Positions 18,235-27,915 of a stretch of 64,000 nt of DNA are shown in pieces. This stretch comes from Flavobacteriales bacterium. GTDB taxonomy: Bacteria > Bacteroidota > Bacteroidia > Flavobacteriales_F > PHOS-HE28. Numbering within the stretch: position 1 is the first letter of the stretch; each line of letters opens with the position of its first letter. The position numbers were made by a program, and so were the translations under genes. Under the pieces are notes generated by a model. It did not search any database. It had not been told where the DNA came from and saw nothing but the letters and a program-made list of their open reading frames with translations. The stretch spans positions 186,001-250,000 of the forward strand of contig JADKJM010000008.1 of the NCBI GenBank assembly GCA_016721005.1, written 5' to 3'.

Positions 18235-18426
18235 CTATTTCAGGAGATCGAGGATCGCCTTCTTGTCCACAGCGCTAACGATACCCGTCTTGGTGAGGGC
18301 GCGTTTACGCTTCGTCTGCTTCTTGGTAAGGATGTGGCGTTTGAAAGCGTGCTTGTGCTTGATCTCGCCGGTGCCGGTCAGCTTGAATCGCTTCTTGGCG
18401 CCGGACTTGGTCTTCATCTTGGGCAT
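18235..18426 (-). CDS. rpmI: Large-subunit ribosomal protein L35
   Basis: It encodes 63 residues from the ATG at 18424-18426. A longer reading to 18453 adds nine atypical residues that overlap a palindromic repeat. MPKMKTKSGAKKRF and the TKKQTKRKRAL segment are diagnostic of bL35. It is highly basic and binds 23S rRNA in the large subunit. It lies between infC and rplT in the usual order. Confidence 0.95.
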   Translation of the reverse strand: MPKMKTKSGAKKRFKLTGTGEIKHKHAFKRHILTKKQTKRKRALTKTGIVSAVDKKAILDLLK

Positions 18427-18448
18427 GGCCTGTCGTCTTGTTTGGTCT

Positions 18449-18479
18449 GTCACCCCGGGCTCGACCCGGGGTCTCGTGG
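18449..18479. repeat. Palindromic dispersed repeat between infC and rpmI
   Basis: CACCCCGGGCTCGACCCGGGGTCTCGTG forms a near-perfect hairpin. It matches the class seen at 63.73 and 63.86 kb (CGAGAT...CCGGGTC...GGAATGAC). It is inserted inside an essential translation cluster without disrupting a gene. Confidence 0.7.
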
Positions 18480-18546
18480 TTTTCCTTCTTCGATCTCAAG
18501 GGCACATATCTTCCTTTCGCTTTCGCGGGCAGAAGATCTTCCGCCC

Positions 18547-19137
18547 CTACTTTTTCTTCTTCGGGATCAGGTACATGATCATCCGTTTGCCTTCCAGCTT
18601 CGGCATGCTCTCCACCAATCCGATGTCCTCCAGGTCCTGTGCGAACTTCAGCAACAGGATCTCTCCGCGCTCCTTGAAGACGATGCTCCTTCCGCGGAAG
18701 AACACGAAGGCTTTCACCTTGTGGCCTTCATCCAGGAAGTTGCGGGCGTGCTTCAGCTTGAAGTTCACATCGTGCTCGTCGGTGTTGGGTCCGAACCGGA
18801 TCTCCTTCACCTCCACGGTGTTCTGCTTCGCCTTGATCTCCTTCTGCTTCTTCTTGAGGTCGTAGAGGAACTTCTTGTAGTCCGTGATCCGGCATACGAT
18901 AGGGACCGCGCTCGCGCTGATCTCCACCAGATCCAAACCCAACTCCTCTGCCATGCGCAGCGCCTCGCCGAACGGGAACACGCCTTGCTCCACGTTCTCG
19001 CCAACAAGGCGCACCTCGTTCACTCCGAAGATCTTGTTATTGATCCGGTGAGGATCCTCTTTGATAACGCGACCACGATAAGGACGGCGACCACCACTGG
19101 GACGTGGGCCGCTGGGACGATAGGGAGGACCTGCCAC
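18547..19137 (-). CDS. infC: Translation initiation factor IF-3
   Basis: It encodes 196 residues starting with GTG at 19135-19137. The N-domain begins at RINNKIFGVNEVRLVGENVEQG. The linker is lysine-rich, and the C-domain carries KEIRFGPNTDEHD and GHKVKAFVFFRGR. IF-3 keeps 30S subunits free and checks the start codon. About 25 residues rich in Pro/Gly/Arg precede the usual start, common in Bacteroidota IF-3. A non-ATG start is typical of infC, whose own translation is autoregulated in other bacteria. Confidence 0.96.
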   Translation of the reverse strand: MAGPPYRPSGPRPSGGRRPYRGRVIKEDPHRINNKIFGVNEVRLVGENVEQGVFPFGEALRMAEELGLDLVEISASAVPIVCRITDYKKFLYDLKKKQKEIKAKQNTVEVKEIRFGPNTDEHDVNFKLKHARNFLDEGHKVKAFVFFRGRSIVFKERGEILLLKFAQDLEDIGLVESMPKLEGKRMIMYLIPKKKK

Positions 19138-19232
19138 TTACGCTTGTTTGGTTCTTGTGCCTTTCCGGCTTAGAGGGCGCGAATATCGGCAACTTTCCAG
19201 TACGAACGCACGATGCCCGTTTGACGGGGGAT

Positions 19233-21179
19233 TCATGCCTTCCGGTGGAGTTGTTCCGCGATCCGGCCGTTCACCAATGCGGCGAAAGCTTCGATGGTCA
19301 TTGCGCCGATGTCGCCCTTGCCGTGTTCCCTTACGGAGACGGTCCCTTCGGCCGCCTCCTTTTCGCCGAGGATGAGCATGAAGGGCGTCTTGGCCAGTTC
19401 GGCGTCGCGGATCTTCCGGCCGATCTTCTCATTGCGGTCATCCAACTCCGTTCGGATGTCCAATTGGCGAAGGGCAGCACTTGCTTCCTTGGCCGCATCC
19501 ACGAACTTGTCGCTGATGGGCAGCACGATCGCTTGCTCCGGCGTGAGCCATAGTGGGAAACGACCAGCGGTATGCTCGATGATCACCGCGAGGAAGCGCT
19601 CAAGGCTTCCGAAGGGTGCTCGGTGGATCATGACCGGCCGATGGCGTGCATTATCACTGCCGACGTATTCCAGTTCGAACCGCTCCGGCAGGTTGTAATC
19701 CACTTGGATGGTACCGAGCTGCCAACGGCGCCCTAAGGCGTCCTTCACCATGAAGTCCAGCTTCGGGCCATAGAACGCAGCCTCACCGTACTCGACCACG
19801 GTCTTCAATCCACTCGCAGCAGCGGCGTCGATGATAGCCTGCTCGGCCTTCTCCCAATTCTCCTCGCTGCCGATGTATTTGCTACGGTCCTCCTTGTCGC
19901 GAAGGCTCACCTGCACCTCATAGTTCTCGAAGCTCAACGCGTTGAGGACCAGAAGCACGAGGTCGATCACCTTCATGAATTCTTCCTTCACCTGATCGGG
20001 TCGGCAGAAGAGGTGGGCATCATCCTGGGTGAAGCCACGCACACGCGCAAGTCCGTGCAACTCGCCGCTCTGTTCGTAACGGTAAACCGTTCCGAATTCG
20101 GCCAAGCGCAGGGGGAGGTCCTTGTAGCTGCGCGGCCGACTGGCGAAGATCTCGCAGTGGTGCGGGCAGTTCATGGGTTTCAGCATGAACAGTTCGCCTT
20201 CCTGCGGCGTGCTGATCGGCTGGAAGCTGTCCTTGCCGTACTTCTCCCAGTGTCCGCTGGTCTCGTACAGCGCCTTGCTGCCGATATGCGGCGTGGCGAC
20301 CTGCACATAGCCGGCCTTTTCCTGGGCCGTCTTCATGAAGTTGATCAGGCGCTCGCGTAACGCGGCACCCTTCGGCAACCAGAGTGGAAGGCCTGCGCCT
20401 ACACGCTCGCTGAAGGTGAAGAGGTCCAATTCCTTGCCCAGCTTCCGGTGATCACGCTTCTTGGCCTCCTCCAGAAGAACGAGGTATTCGTCCAGTTCTT
20501 TCTGCTTCGGGAAGGTGATGGCGTAAAGGCGGGTGAGTTGCTTCCGCTTCTCGTCCCCACGCCAATACGCACCGGCCACACTCATCACCTTGGTGGCTTT
20601 GATGAAGCCTGTATCCGGAATGTGCGGACCACGGCAGAGGTCGGTGAAATTGCCTTGGGTATAGAAGGTGATCTCGCCGTCGGTCAAACCCTCAAGGAGT
20701 TCCAACTTGTACTCATCACCCTTCTCTTTGAAGTAGGCGATGGCCTCGGCTTTGGGAACCTCCTTCCTTTCGAACTTGACCTTGCGACCGGCCAGTTCCT
20801 TCATCTTGGCCTCGATGGCCGCGAAATCACCGTCGCCGATGGTCTTGTCACCGAGGTCGATGTCGTAGTAGAACCCGTTCTCAATAGGTGGCCCGATCCC
20901 GAATTTGGTTCCGGGGTAGAGCGCTTCAACAGCTTCGGCGAGCAAGTGCGCACTTGAGTGCCACATGGTGGCCTTTCCTTCCGGATCGTTCCACGTGAGC
21001 AGCGCGAGTGTGCAATCGCCTGGCAACGGGCGGTTGGCGTCGCGCACTTCGCCGTTCACTTTCGCACTAAGGACGTTGCGTGCAAGGCCTTCGCTGATGT
21101 TGCGGGCCACATCCATGGCCGTTGCTCCTTGCTCGAATTCCCGGACGCTTCCGTCCGGCAGGGTCACCTTGATCATCAT
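19233..21179 (-). CDS. thrS: Threonine-tRNA ligase
   Basis: It encodes 648 residues from the first of two ATGs at 21179 (MMIKVTLPDG); a GTG at 21191 is possible but less typical. It has the full architecture: TGS domain (1-60), editing domain with HSSAHLLAEA near residue 75, the class II core with KPMNCPHHCEIF, and an anticodon domain at the end (RTELDDRNEKIGRKIRDAE). It charges tRNA-Thr. It is the first gene of thrS-infC-rpmI-rplT on the minus strand. Confidence 0.97.
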   Translation of the reverse strand: MMIKVTLPDGSVREFEQGATAMDVARNISEGLARNVLSAKVNGEVRDANRPLPGDCTLALLTWNDPEGKATMWHSSAHLLAEAVEALYPGTKFGIGPPIENGFYYDIDLGDKTIGDGDFAAIEAKMKELAGRKVKFERKEVPKAEAIAYFKEKGDEYKLELLEGLTDGEITFYTQGNFTDLCRGPHIPDTGFIKATKVMSVAGAYWRGDEKRKQLTRLYAITFPKQKELDEYLVLLEEAKKRDHRKLGKELDLFTFSERVGAGLPLWLPKGAALRERLINFMKTAQEKAGYVQVATPHIGSKALYETSGHWEKYGKDSFQPISTPQEGELFMLKPMNCPHHCEIFASRPRSYKDLPLRLAEFGTVYRYEQSGELHGLARVRGFTQDDAHLFCRPDQVKEEFMKVIDLVLLVLNALSFENYEVQVSLRDKEDRSKYIGSEENWEKAEQAIIDAAAASGLKTVVEYGEAAFYGPKLDFMVKDALGRRWQLGTIQVDYNLPERFELEYVGSDNARHRPVMIHRAPFGSLERFLAVIIEHTAGRFPLWLTPEQAIVLPISDKFVDAAKEASAALRQLDIRTELDDRNEKIGRKIRDAELAKTPFMLILGEKEAAEGTVSVREHGKGDIGAMTIEAFAALVNGRIAEQLHRKA

Positions 21180-21269
21180 GCTTCGTCGCACCGGGCCATA
21201 CGAGCGGCTCGCGAGCGGGGCGCGAAAATAGGCCCGCCTTGCGAACAGGTGAAGGAGTCCGCTGAAAAA

Positions 21270-21298
21270 GCAACGGGACCCCGATGGGATCCCGTTGC
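21270..21298 (-). terminator. Hairpin terminator after the 21.3-22.0 kb TPR gene
   Basis: GCAACGGGA pairs with TCCCGTTGC around a GC-rich internal loop, 20 bases past the TPR gene stop and before thrS. A short A/T run lies on the thrS side. Confidence 0.75.
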
Positions 21299-21318
21299 GG
21301 ATAGGAAAGTAGTTGGGC

Positions 21319-22032
21319 TTAGTCGCAATAGACCACCATCATCTCTTCCACGGAATGGTCCCCGAGGTCATGTGCTTGGTGCAGTGCCTCGCAGCCGTCC
21401 TGTTTGCGGTCCATGCGGAACAGGATGATGGCTTTGTGGACGTATGCTTGGTCCAGCGTGGGATCGAGTTCGATGGCGCGGTCCAGATCAGTGATCGCAT
21501 CATCGTCCTGATGCATAGCCGCCAGCACGATCCCACGATCGCACCATCCGAAGGCGTTCTGCGGTGCGATCAGGATCAAGCGGTCGTAGCAGGACTTCGC
21601 GCCGACCAGATCATTCTTGGCCATGGCGAAATGGCCGAGGTGCAACAAGGCGTGCTCGGCGGCGGGGCCGTTCGGCTGGATCGTCAGGATGCGAAGCAGG
21701 TCGGCCGTGGCTGAATTCTCCGCACCGAGGCGTGCGCGCACCTCTGCGCGACGTAACAAGCTGTGTACATCCTCCGGTTCCAAGGCGATGGCCTGGTCGA
21801 AGTCATGCAGTGCGCCACCCAGATCTTCTTTCCCGAGACGATTGACGCCGCGGTAGTACCAGGTCTTGGCATTCTGCGGCTCCAAGGTGACTGCGCGGGT
21901 AAAGGCTTCTTCAGCCTTCGCGTGCTCCTGGGTGCGTAAGGCGGACATACCTGCGAGCATGTCCGATCCGGCGTCCTGTGCCAGCACGGGCGCGCTGATC
22001 ACAAGCATGAGCGAGAGGGTGGTGGTCTTCAT
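21319..22032 (-). CDS. Secreted TPR protein
   Basis: It encodes 237 residues with an N-terminal signal peptide (TLSLMLVISAPVLA-Q). At least five tetratricopeptide repeats follow, such as AEEAFTRAVTLEPQNAKTWYYRGVNRL and AITDLDRAIELDPTLDQAYVHKAIILF. It is probably periplasmic and a scaffold for protein contacts. A terminator separates it from thrS. Confidence 0.8.
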   Translation of the reverse strand: MKTTTLSLMLVISAPVLAQDAGSDMLAGMSALRTQEHAKAEEAFTRAVTLEPQNAKTWYYRGVNRLGKEDLGGALHDFDQAIALEPEDVHSLLRRAEVRARLGAENSATADLLRILTIQPNGPAAEHALLHLGHFAMAKNDLVGAKSCYDRLILIAPQNAFGWCDRGIVLAAMHQDDDAITDLDRAIELDPTLDQAYVHKAIILFRMDRKQDGCEALHQAHDLGDHSVEEMMVVYCD

Positions 22033-22154
22033 GGCGGGCTTTGCAACGGCAAGCCTGGATCAAAAGTTCCCGATCGCTGGTGGATAAGTCATCAGATGGG
22101 GTGATGTGCCGCAGGTCGGCGCTGGGATAAGTTTCACCCCCGAAACGAACGCCC

Positions 22155-22553
22155 ATGCTCCTGAACAGCGAACCCATCTCCGAGGACCTCGGCTACCTCA
22201 CGCTTCGGCTCACCTTCGGCGGCACCATGTTCTGGCAGCACGGTTGGCCCAAACTCATGAGTTTCGCCGAGCGGATGGACCATTTCCCGGATCCGTTCGG
22301 CTTGGGGGGCACCTTCTCCCTGATCCTGATCGTGTTCGCCGAAGTGGTGTGCAGCGCGATGGTGATCCTCGGCTTATGGACGCGCGTGGCACTGATCCCG
22401 TTGATCCTTGGCATGGCGGTGATCGCGTTCATGCTGAAGAGCGGTTCGGACTTCGGTGATAAGGAACTTGCCTTGGTCTATCTGTTCGCGTACGTGGTAT
22501 TGCTCTTCACAGGCAGCGGCCGCTTCTCGGTGGACCGGATCTCCTTCAAGTAA
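22155..22553 (+). CDS. DoxX-family membrane protein
   Basis: It encodes 132 residues with four predicted membrane helices. The first follows EDLGYLTLRLTFGGTMFWQHGWPKL, typical of DoxX/YphA-like proteins. Later segments include LGLWTRVALIPLILGMAVIAF and a C-terminal helix ending GSGRFSVDR. The family is linked to redox and thiosulfate or quinone metabolism in some organisms. The role here is unknown. Confidence 0.85.
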   Translation: MLLNSEPISEDLGYLTLRLTFGGTMFWQHGWPKLMSFAERMDHFPDPFGLGGTFSLILIVFAEVVCSAMVILGLWTRVALIPLILGMAVIAFMLKSGSDFGDKELALVYLFAYVVLLFTGSGRFSVDRISFK

Positions 22554-22667
22554 GGACGTGGGTGCGAACCTTGCCTTCGCTCAGGGTTCACAGAATGGGG
22601 GGTGGGTGGCGCTCCCGCTAGAACGCATGTTGCTACATTCAGCGGCGCAAATCCAAACCTGCTCGCT

Positions 22668-25379
22668 ATGGCCCAACGGTTACCCTCATTCCTTTCCCTT
22701 CTTTCTGCGGTTGTTCTCTCCGTGCCATTGAGTGCGCAGATCGGCTTCACGGCCAACAGCAGCCAACTCACTGGCACCTATGGCAACCCGAGTTGTGTGG
22801 TCGATATGAACGGAGACCATTTGGACGATATCGTCCGCTTCAACGGGAACCAACTCACCATTGCCTACCAGCAACCCGGCGGAGGCTTCGTGCAATCCGA
22901 TCTGATCATGGCCACGGTAAGCCCCAACTGGAGCATCTGCGCGGGCGATCTGGATGGCAACGGATTCAATGACATCCTGATCGGGAACGGCAGTGCGAAT
23001 TCATTCTTGCGCGCGAACAGCGATGGAACGGCGTACACCGAACAATACTTCACCCCGTACATCTTCAGCCAGCGTACCAACATGGCGGACATCAACAACG
23101 ACGGGATGCTCGATGCCTGGAGCTGCCACGACGTGGGTTTGAGCAAACCTTACCGCAACACCGGTGGCGGTGTGATGATGGAGGACCAGAGCATGATCCA
23201 ACAGACGGTAACGGTCGGAGGGAATTACGCCACGGTCTTCACCGACTACGATGAGGATGGCGATCTTGATCTGTACTTCAGCAAGTGCAGGGGTGGAGCA
23301 CCGGATGGAGACCCACAGCGCATCAACCTGCTCTATCGTAACAACGGCAACGGCACGTGGACGGAGGCCGGTGCTGCTGCCGGGATCAATGATGGCGCCC
23401 AGAGCTGGATCAGCGTGTTCGAGGACTTCGACAACGATGGGGACTTCGACATCTTCGTGGGCAACCACAGTGATGCGAACCGCTTCTACCGCAATAACGG
23501 TAACGGCACTTTCACGGACATCATCGCAACCACCGGGATCAATCCCGGAGCCTTGGGTGCTTGGGAAGCGAACGGCGGCGATTTCGACAACGACGGCTGG
23601 GTGGACATCTTCACCGAGGCCGGGGGCGGGATCTGGCGGAACAACGGCAACGGGACCTTCTCACTGGTCAGCAGTCCGGTGACCGAAGCAGGCATCGGCG
23701 ACCTGAACAACGACGGATGGTTGGATCTGCACCTGGGGCAGAACATATATTACAACAACGGAGGCACGAACCATTACGTCAAATTCGAACTGCAAGGGAT
23801 CTTCAGCAACAAGAACGGCATCGGTGCCCGCTTGAAGCTCTACGGCCCTTGGGGCGTGCAAACACGGGAGATCCGAAGCGGCAACGGCTTTTCCCACATG
23901 AGCAGCTTGCAGGCCCACTTCGGCCTAGGTGCGGCAACGGCCATCGACTCCGTGGTGATCGCATGGCCGAGTGGCGTGCGCACGGTGATCGAGAACCCCG
24001 GGATCGATCAATTGCATGTGGTGCCCGAAGCGTCCTGCACGTTGGGGCCGATCGTGATCGAAGCCGTTGGAAGCACGACCATCTGCGCCGGAGGAAGCGT
24101 TCAATTGAATGCACCGGATGGATTCGAGAGCTACCAGTGGAGCAACGGGTCGAGCGCCAATTCCATCACCGTGAGCATCAGCGGGAACTATTCCTTGGCA
24201 GCGTTCGACATCGATGGATGCGCGGCACTTTCCAATTCCATCGTGGTGAGTTTGATCACCTCCGAAGCTCCATTGATCACGATCAACGGTGAGGAAGTGA
24301 TCTGCCAGGGAAGCACCGTTGAACTCACTTCCAGCGTTGGCACGAATGCGATCTGGAGCAACGGCGCAACCGGCGCATCCGCCATGATCGGCGTTTCAGG
24401 TGATTACACCGTGACCGCCGACGGTGCCTGCGGGCCTGCGACCAGTGAGCCAGTGACGATCACTGTGAACCCTGCCGCTGCCGTGGCTGTGGCGGACGAT
24501 GTGACGATCCCGGTTCCGGGCACTGCCGATCTATTGGCCAGCAGCACGAACGTGAAATGGTACGATGCCGAGTTCAGCGGAACCCAGCTAGGCGTGGGGA
24601 ATGCATGGACCACGCCCTTCGTGAACACCACCACCACCTTCTGGGCGGAAGCCAACGCCAACTACGGCGGCGACCTACAGGATGGTGGCAAGCCCGATAG
24701 CTTGGGTGGGGGAGGACTGCCTTCCAGTGGATCGCACAGCTTCTTCACGTCTTGGGAGCCGTTCACCGTGGAGACCGTGAGAGTGTATGCGATCGGTGCT
24801 GGCCAACGAACAGTGCAATTGTGCGACGTGAACGGAACGGTCCTTCAAAGTGCCGTGTTCGACCTCGTGGATGGTGAACAGGTGATCACACTCAACTTCA
24901 CTGTTCCTGTTGGTGTGGATCTGTCGATCCGCTGCCCGCAGCACAACCTCTTCCGCAACAACGCTGGCGTGGCTTATCCATATGCTATCGGAACCCTCGG
25001 TCAGTTGACCAACTCCGGCTTCGGCACGAGCTACTACTATTACTTCTACGACTGGAAGGTGCGCACATCGTTGATGGAATGCCCGAGCCCACGCGACCAG
25101 GCGACCGTCTTCATCGGTAATGTGGGTGTGAACGAGGCGGCTTCAACGGAACTGAATGTGTTCCCGAACCCGGCATCGAACTCCGTTCGCATTGATGGAG
25201 TTCACGCCGGTGATCGCGTGACGATCATCGATGCGCAGGGTCGTGTCGCCGGTAAGCCGGTAACCGCCGCTACGAATGGTTCGATCGCCATGGACGTATC
25301 CACACTAGCAGTGGGTGCTTACTCCGTGCAGGTCGCAGGAACCCACAACTTGGTCCGCGATCTCCTTATCGTCCGGTAG
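22668..25379 (+). CDS. FG-GAP/VCBS repeat protein with ASPIC domain and T9SS tail
   Basis: It encodes 903 residues from the ATG at 22668, chosen for its signal peptide (FLSLLSAVVLSVPLSA-Q). Residues about 25-370 contain FG-GAP/VCBS repeats of DMNGDHLDDIV type, DFDNDGDFDIFVGNH and DLNNDGWLDL, calcium-binding propeller blades. An ASPIC/UnbV-like segment follows (IGARLKLYGPWGVQTREIRSGNGF). The middle has Ig-like CSGG repeats typical of Bacteroidota surface proteins. A T9SS type A tail ends it (VFPNPASNSVRI). It is probably surface-exposed and adhesive. Function is unknown. Confidence 0.88.
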   Translation: MAQRLPSFLSLLSAVVLSVPLSAQIGFTANSSQLTGTYGNPSCVVDMNGDHLDDIVRFNGNQLTIAYQQPGGGFVQSDLIMATVSPNWSICAGDLDGNGFNDILIGNGSANSFLRANSDGTAYTEQYFTPYIFSQRTNMADINNDGMLDAWSCHDVGLSKPYRNTGGGVMMEDQSMIQQTVTVGGNYATVFTDYDEDGDLDLYFSKCRGGAPDGDPQRINLLYRNNGNGTWTEAGAAAGINDGAQSWISVFEDFDNDGDFDIFVGNHSDANRFYRNNGNGTFTDIIATTGINPGALGAWEANGGDFDNDGWVDIFTEAGGGIWRNNGNGTFSLVSSPVTEAGIGDLNNDGWLDLHLGQNIYYNNGGTNHYVKFELQGIFSNKNGIGARLKLYGPWGVQTREIRSGNGFSHMSSLQAHFGLGAATAIDSVVIAWPSGVRTVIENPGIDQLHVVPEASCTLGPIVIEAVGSTTICAGGSVQLNAPDGFESYQWSNGSSANSITVSISGNYSLAAFDIDGCAALSNSIVVSLITSEAPLITINGEEVICQGSTVELTSSVGTNAIWSNGATGASAMIGVSGDYTVTADGACGPATSEPVTITVNPAAAVAVADDVTIPVPGTADLLASSTNVKWYDAEFSGTQLGVGNAWTTPFVNTTTTFWAEANANYGGDLQDGGKPDSLGGGGLPSSGSHSFFTSWEPFTVETVRVYAIGAGQRTVQLCDVNGTVLQSAVFDLVDGEQVITLNFTVPVGVDLSIRCPQHNLFRNNAGVAYPYAIGTLGQLTNSGFGTSYYYYFYDWKVRTSLMECPSPRDQATVFIGNVGVNEAASTELNVFPNPASNSVRIDGVHAGDRVTIIDAQGRVAGKPVTAATNGSIAMDVSTLAVGAYSVQVAGTHNLVRDLLIVR

Positions 25380-25396
25380 AAGGATACTGATCTCCT

Positions 25397-25430
25397 CGAA
25401 CGCCCCTTCGCATCGCCGAAGGGGCGTTCG
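25397..25430 (+). terminator. Strong hairpin terminator
   Basis: A perfect 14-bp stem (CGAACGCCCCTTCG with CGAAGGGGCGTTCG) with a six-base loop lies 18 bases after the FG-GAP gene, followed by TGTTT. Confidence 0.9.
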
Positions 25431-25556
25431 TGTTTCGGGAAGTGATCGATCCGGATCGTTCCAAGATCATGATCGAACAACGCATTCCACGTTCGGAGGA
25501 AATTGTCGGCAAGCTGTTCATATGCACCGGGCTACTTTCGTCGTTGAATTGAACAC

Positions 25557-27089
25557 ATGGGCAAGACCGAGGATTTCAGCGCGGCGATCATCGCCGGAAA
25601 TACATTCAAAGGAGACGCCATCGATCTCGGTGGCGCCCTTTTCAATGGTGAGGTACCTGCAGGGTGCATGGTGAAGGTGCCCCTGCGCACCATGAACCGG
25701 CACGGCCTGATCTGTGGCGCCACCGGCAGCGGAAAGACCAAGACGTTGCAGATCCTTGCGGAGCAGCTTTCGCTGAAAGGCGTGCCATCGCTTCTAATGG
25801 ATGTGAAGGGTGATCTGAGCGGACTTGCGGCTCCTGGATCAACCAATGAAAAGATCGAAGCGCGACATTCCAAGTTGGGCTTCGCGTATGCACCACAAGG
25901 CCTGCCCGTTGAATTGCTCAGCTTGAGCAAGGAACCCGGTGCGCGGTTGCGTGCGACCGTGAGCGAGTTCGGACCAGTACTTCTTGGCCGGATCCTGGAA
26001 CTGAACGACACGCAGCAGAGCGTTCTCGCACTCGTGTTCAAATACTGCGACGATCATGGCCTGCCACTCCTTGATCTCAAGGACCTGCGGCGGGTACTTC
26101 AGTTCGTCACGGACGAAGGGAAGGAGGATATCAAGAAGGTGTACGGCCAAGTGAGTTCATCGACGGTGAACATCATCCTACGGAAGCTCATCGAGATCGA
26201 ACAACAAGGCGCCGAGGACTTCTTCGGCGAGCGTTCCTTCGATGTGAATGACCTGCTGGAACTACGCGATGGCAAAGGCGTGGTCCACATCGTGCGGCTC
26301 ACCGATATACAGGATCGGCCACGACTCTTCAGCACATTCATGCTCTGCCTGCTGGCAGAGATCTATTCCACCTTTCCGGAGGTCGGCGACGACGAGAAAC
26401 CGAAACTGGTCCTCTTCATTGACGAAGCGCACTTGATCTTCAATACCGCGACCAAGGCATTATTGGAGCAGATCGAGACCATCATCAAATTGATCCGGTC
26501 CAAAGGAGTGGGCATCTACTTCTGCACGCAGGATCCGAGTGATGTGCCGGAGAGTGTGCTTGGCCAGTTGGGCCTGAAGGTGCAGCATGCCTTGCGAGCC
26601 TTTACGGCGAAGGACCGCACCACCATCAAAAAGACCGCGCAGAACTATCCGCTCACCGATTTCTATGACACCGAACAATTGATCACCGAGCTAGGGATCG
26701 GGGAAGCACTGGTGACCGCACTCAGCGAAAAAGGAACACCGACCCCCTTGGCGCACACGCTGCTTCGAGCACCGGTGAGCCGGATGGATATCCTGAGCCC
26801 GTTGGAGATTGATGGCTTGGTGGCTCGGAGTGCCCTGGTCCGCAACTACAATGAGGTGATCGATCGGGAGAGCGCGTTCGAATTGCTCGAGAAGCGCATG
26901 AAAGGTCAGGTGCAAACGGAGGTACGGAACGAGGAAAAGGAGGATCGACGTTCACCGAGCAAGGCGGAACCAAGCACCTTTGAGAAAGTATCCAAGAACA
27001 CCATGGTCCGTCAGGTGGGCAACACGCTCATGCGCGAACTCACCCGCGGCCTCTTAGGCGTGCTCGGGATAAAGAGCAGGCGCAGGTAG
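25557..27089 (+). CDS. HerA-like ATPase (DUF853 family)
   Basis: It encodes 510 residues. Walker A GATGSGKTK is at about residues 54-62 and Walker B LVLFIDEAH at about 284-292. MDVKGDLSGLA and FCTQDPSDVPESVLGQLG are typical of the DUF853 HerA/VirB4-like group. These are FtsK-superfamily hexameric ATPases of unclear cellular role. The usual C-terminal acidic linker and short basic end are present. No nuclease partner (NurA) or defence gene is adjacent, so a housekeeping role seems more likely. Confidence 0.88.
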   Translation: MGKTEDFSAAIIAGNTFKGDAIDLGGALFNGEVPAGCMVKVPLRTMNRHGLICGATGSGKTKTLQILAEQLSLKGVPSLLMDVKGDLSGLAAPGSTNEKIEARHSKLGFAYAPQGLPVELLSLSKEPGARLRATVSEFGPVLLGRILELNDTQQSVLALVFKYCDDHGLPLLDLKDLRRVLQFVTDEGKEDIKKVYGQVSSSTVNIILRKLIEIEQQGAEDFFGERSFDVNDLLELRDGKGVVHIVRLTDIQDRPRLFSTFMLCLLAEIYSTFPEVGDDEKPKLVLFIDEAHLIFNTATKALLEQIETIIKLIRSKGVGIYFCTQDPSDVPESVLGQLGLKVQHALRAFTAKDRTTIKKTAQNYPLTDFYDTEQLITELGIGEALVTALSEKGTPTPLAHTLLRAPVSRMDILSPLEIDGLVARSALVRNYNEVIDRESAFELLEKRMKGQVQTEVRNEEKEDRRSPSKAEPSTFEKVSKNTMVRQVGNTLMRELTRGLLGVLGIKSRRR

Positions 27090-27106
27090 GTTGCGGTCGT
27101 GGCGGA

Positions 27107-27808
27107 TCAACGCCGCCGCCCCACGAAGACCATAACGTAGTACAAGAGCGTGGCAAGCGAGCCGATCGCAGCGACGACGTAGGTGCGCGCTGCCCATTTC
27201 AGCGCATCCGTGCTCATGGCCAGTTCTCCGGAGGTCACGATCCCGGTCCGCTTCATCCACGCCATGGCCCGGTTGCTCGCATCATATTCCACCGGTAGTG
27301 TGATGAAGCTGAAGAGCGTGGTCATTGCGAAAAGGATGATACCCGCAGCCAACAGTTGCGGGAACCGGTTCACCAACAGGATCCCACCCAATAGGATCCA
27401 TTGCATCCATTGAGAGGCAAGGCTCACCACCGGCACCAACTTGCTGCGCATGTTCAGCCAACGATACGCGGTTGCATGCTGTACGGCGTGCCCCACCTCA
27501 TGCGCAGCGACCGCCGCGGCAGCAGCATTGCGGGCGTGGTACACCGGTTCGCTAAGGTTCACCGTATGGGTGGCCGGGTTGTAGTGGTCCGTGAGTTGGC
27601 CTTTCACGCTGATGACTTTCACATTGGTGATGCCGTGATCCGCAAGCATCCGTTCCGCGATCTCCTGGCCACTCATGCCATTGCTCAATGGGGTGCGGCT
27701 GTATTCCTCAAAGCGACTCTTCATGCGCTGGCTCACCAGCCAACTCACCAGCATCATCACAATGCCGATCGCATAAGCACCCATCATCGGACTGGTTCCC
27801 ATGATCAT
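27107..27808 (-). CDS. YugP-type zinc metallopeptidase
   Basis: It encodes 233 residues. A membrane helix at the N-terminus (MMGAYAIGIVMMLVSWLV) is followed by a protease domain with HEVGH at residues 103-107, two further membrane helices and a C-terminal helix. The pattern matches neutral zinc metallopeptidases of the YugP family, thought to act on membrane proteins. It converges on the HerA-like gene, with 17 bases between stops. Confidence 0.88.
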   Translation of the reverse strand: MIMGTSPMMGAYAIGIVMMLVSWLVSQRMKSRFEEYSRTPLSNGMSGQEIAERMLADHGITNVKVISVKGQLTDHYNPATHTVNLSEPVYHARNAAAAAVAAHEVGHAVQHATAYRWLNMRSKLVPVVSLASQWMQWILLGGILLVNRFPQLLAAGIILFAMTTLFSFITLPVEYDASNRAMAWMKRTGIVTSGELAMSTDALKWAARTYVVAAIGSLATLLYYVMVFVGRRR

Positions 27809-27869
27809 TTCTGGTTTGTTCCGCGTTCAACAATATCACTGCCGTTCCTCCTGATCCCGACAAAAAGAC

Positions 27870-27893
27870 AGCGGGAAGCTCGCACTTCCCGCT
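27870..27893 (-). terminator. Terminator of the lipoprotein gene
   Basis: AGCGGGAAG pairs with CTTCCCGCT. On the minus strand it is followed by GTCTTTTTG, a clear U-tract. Confidence 0.9.
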
Positions 27894-27915
27894 GTATCCA
27901 CTCATCGTTCACAGG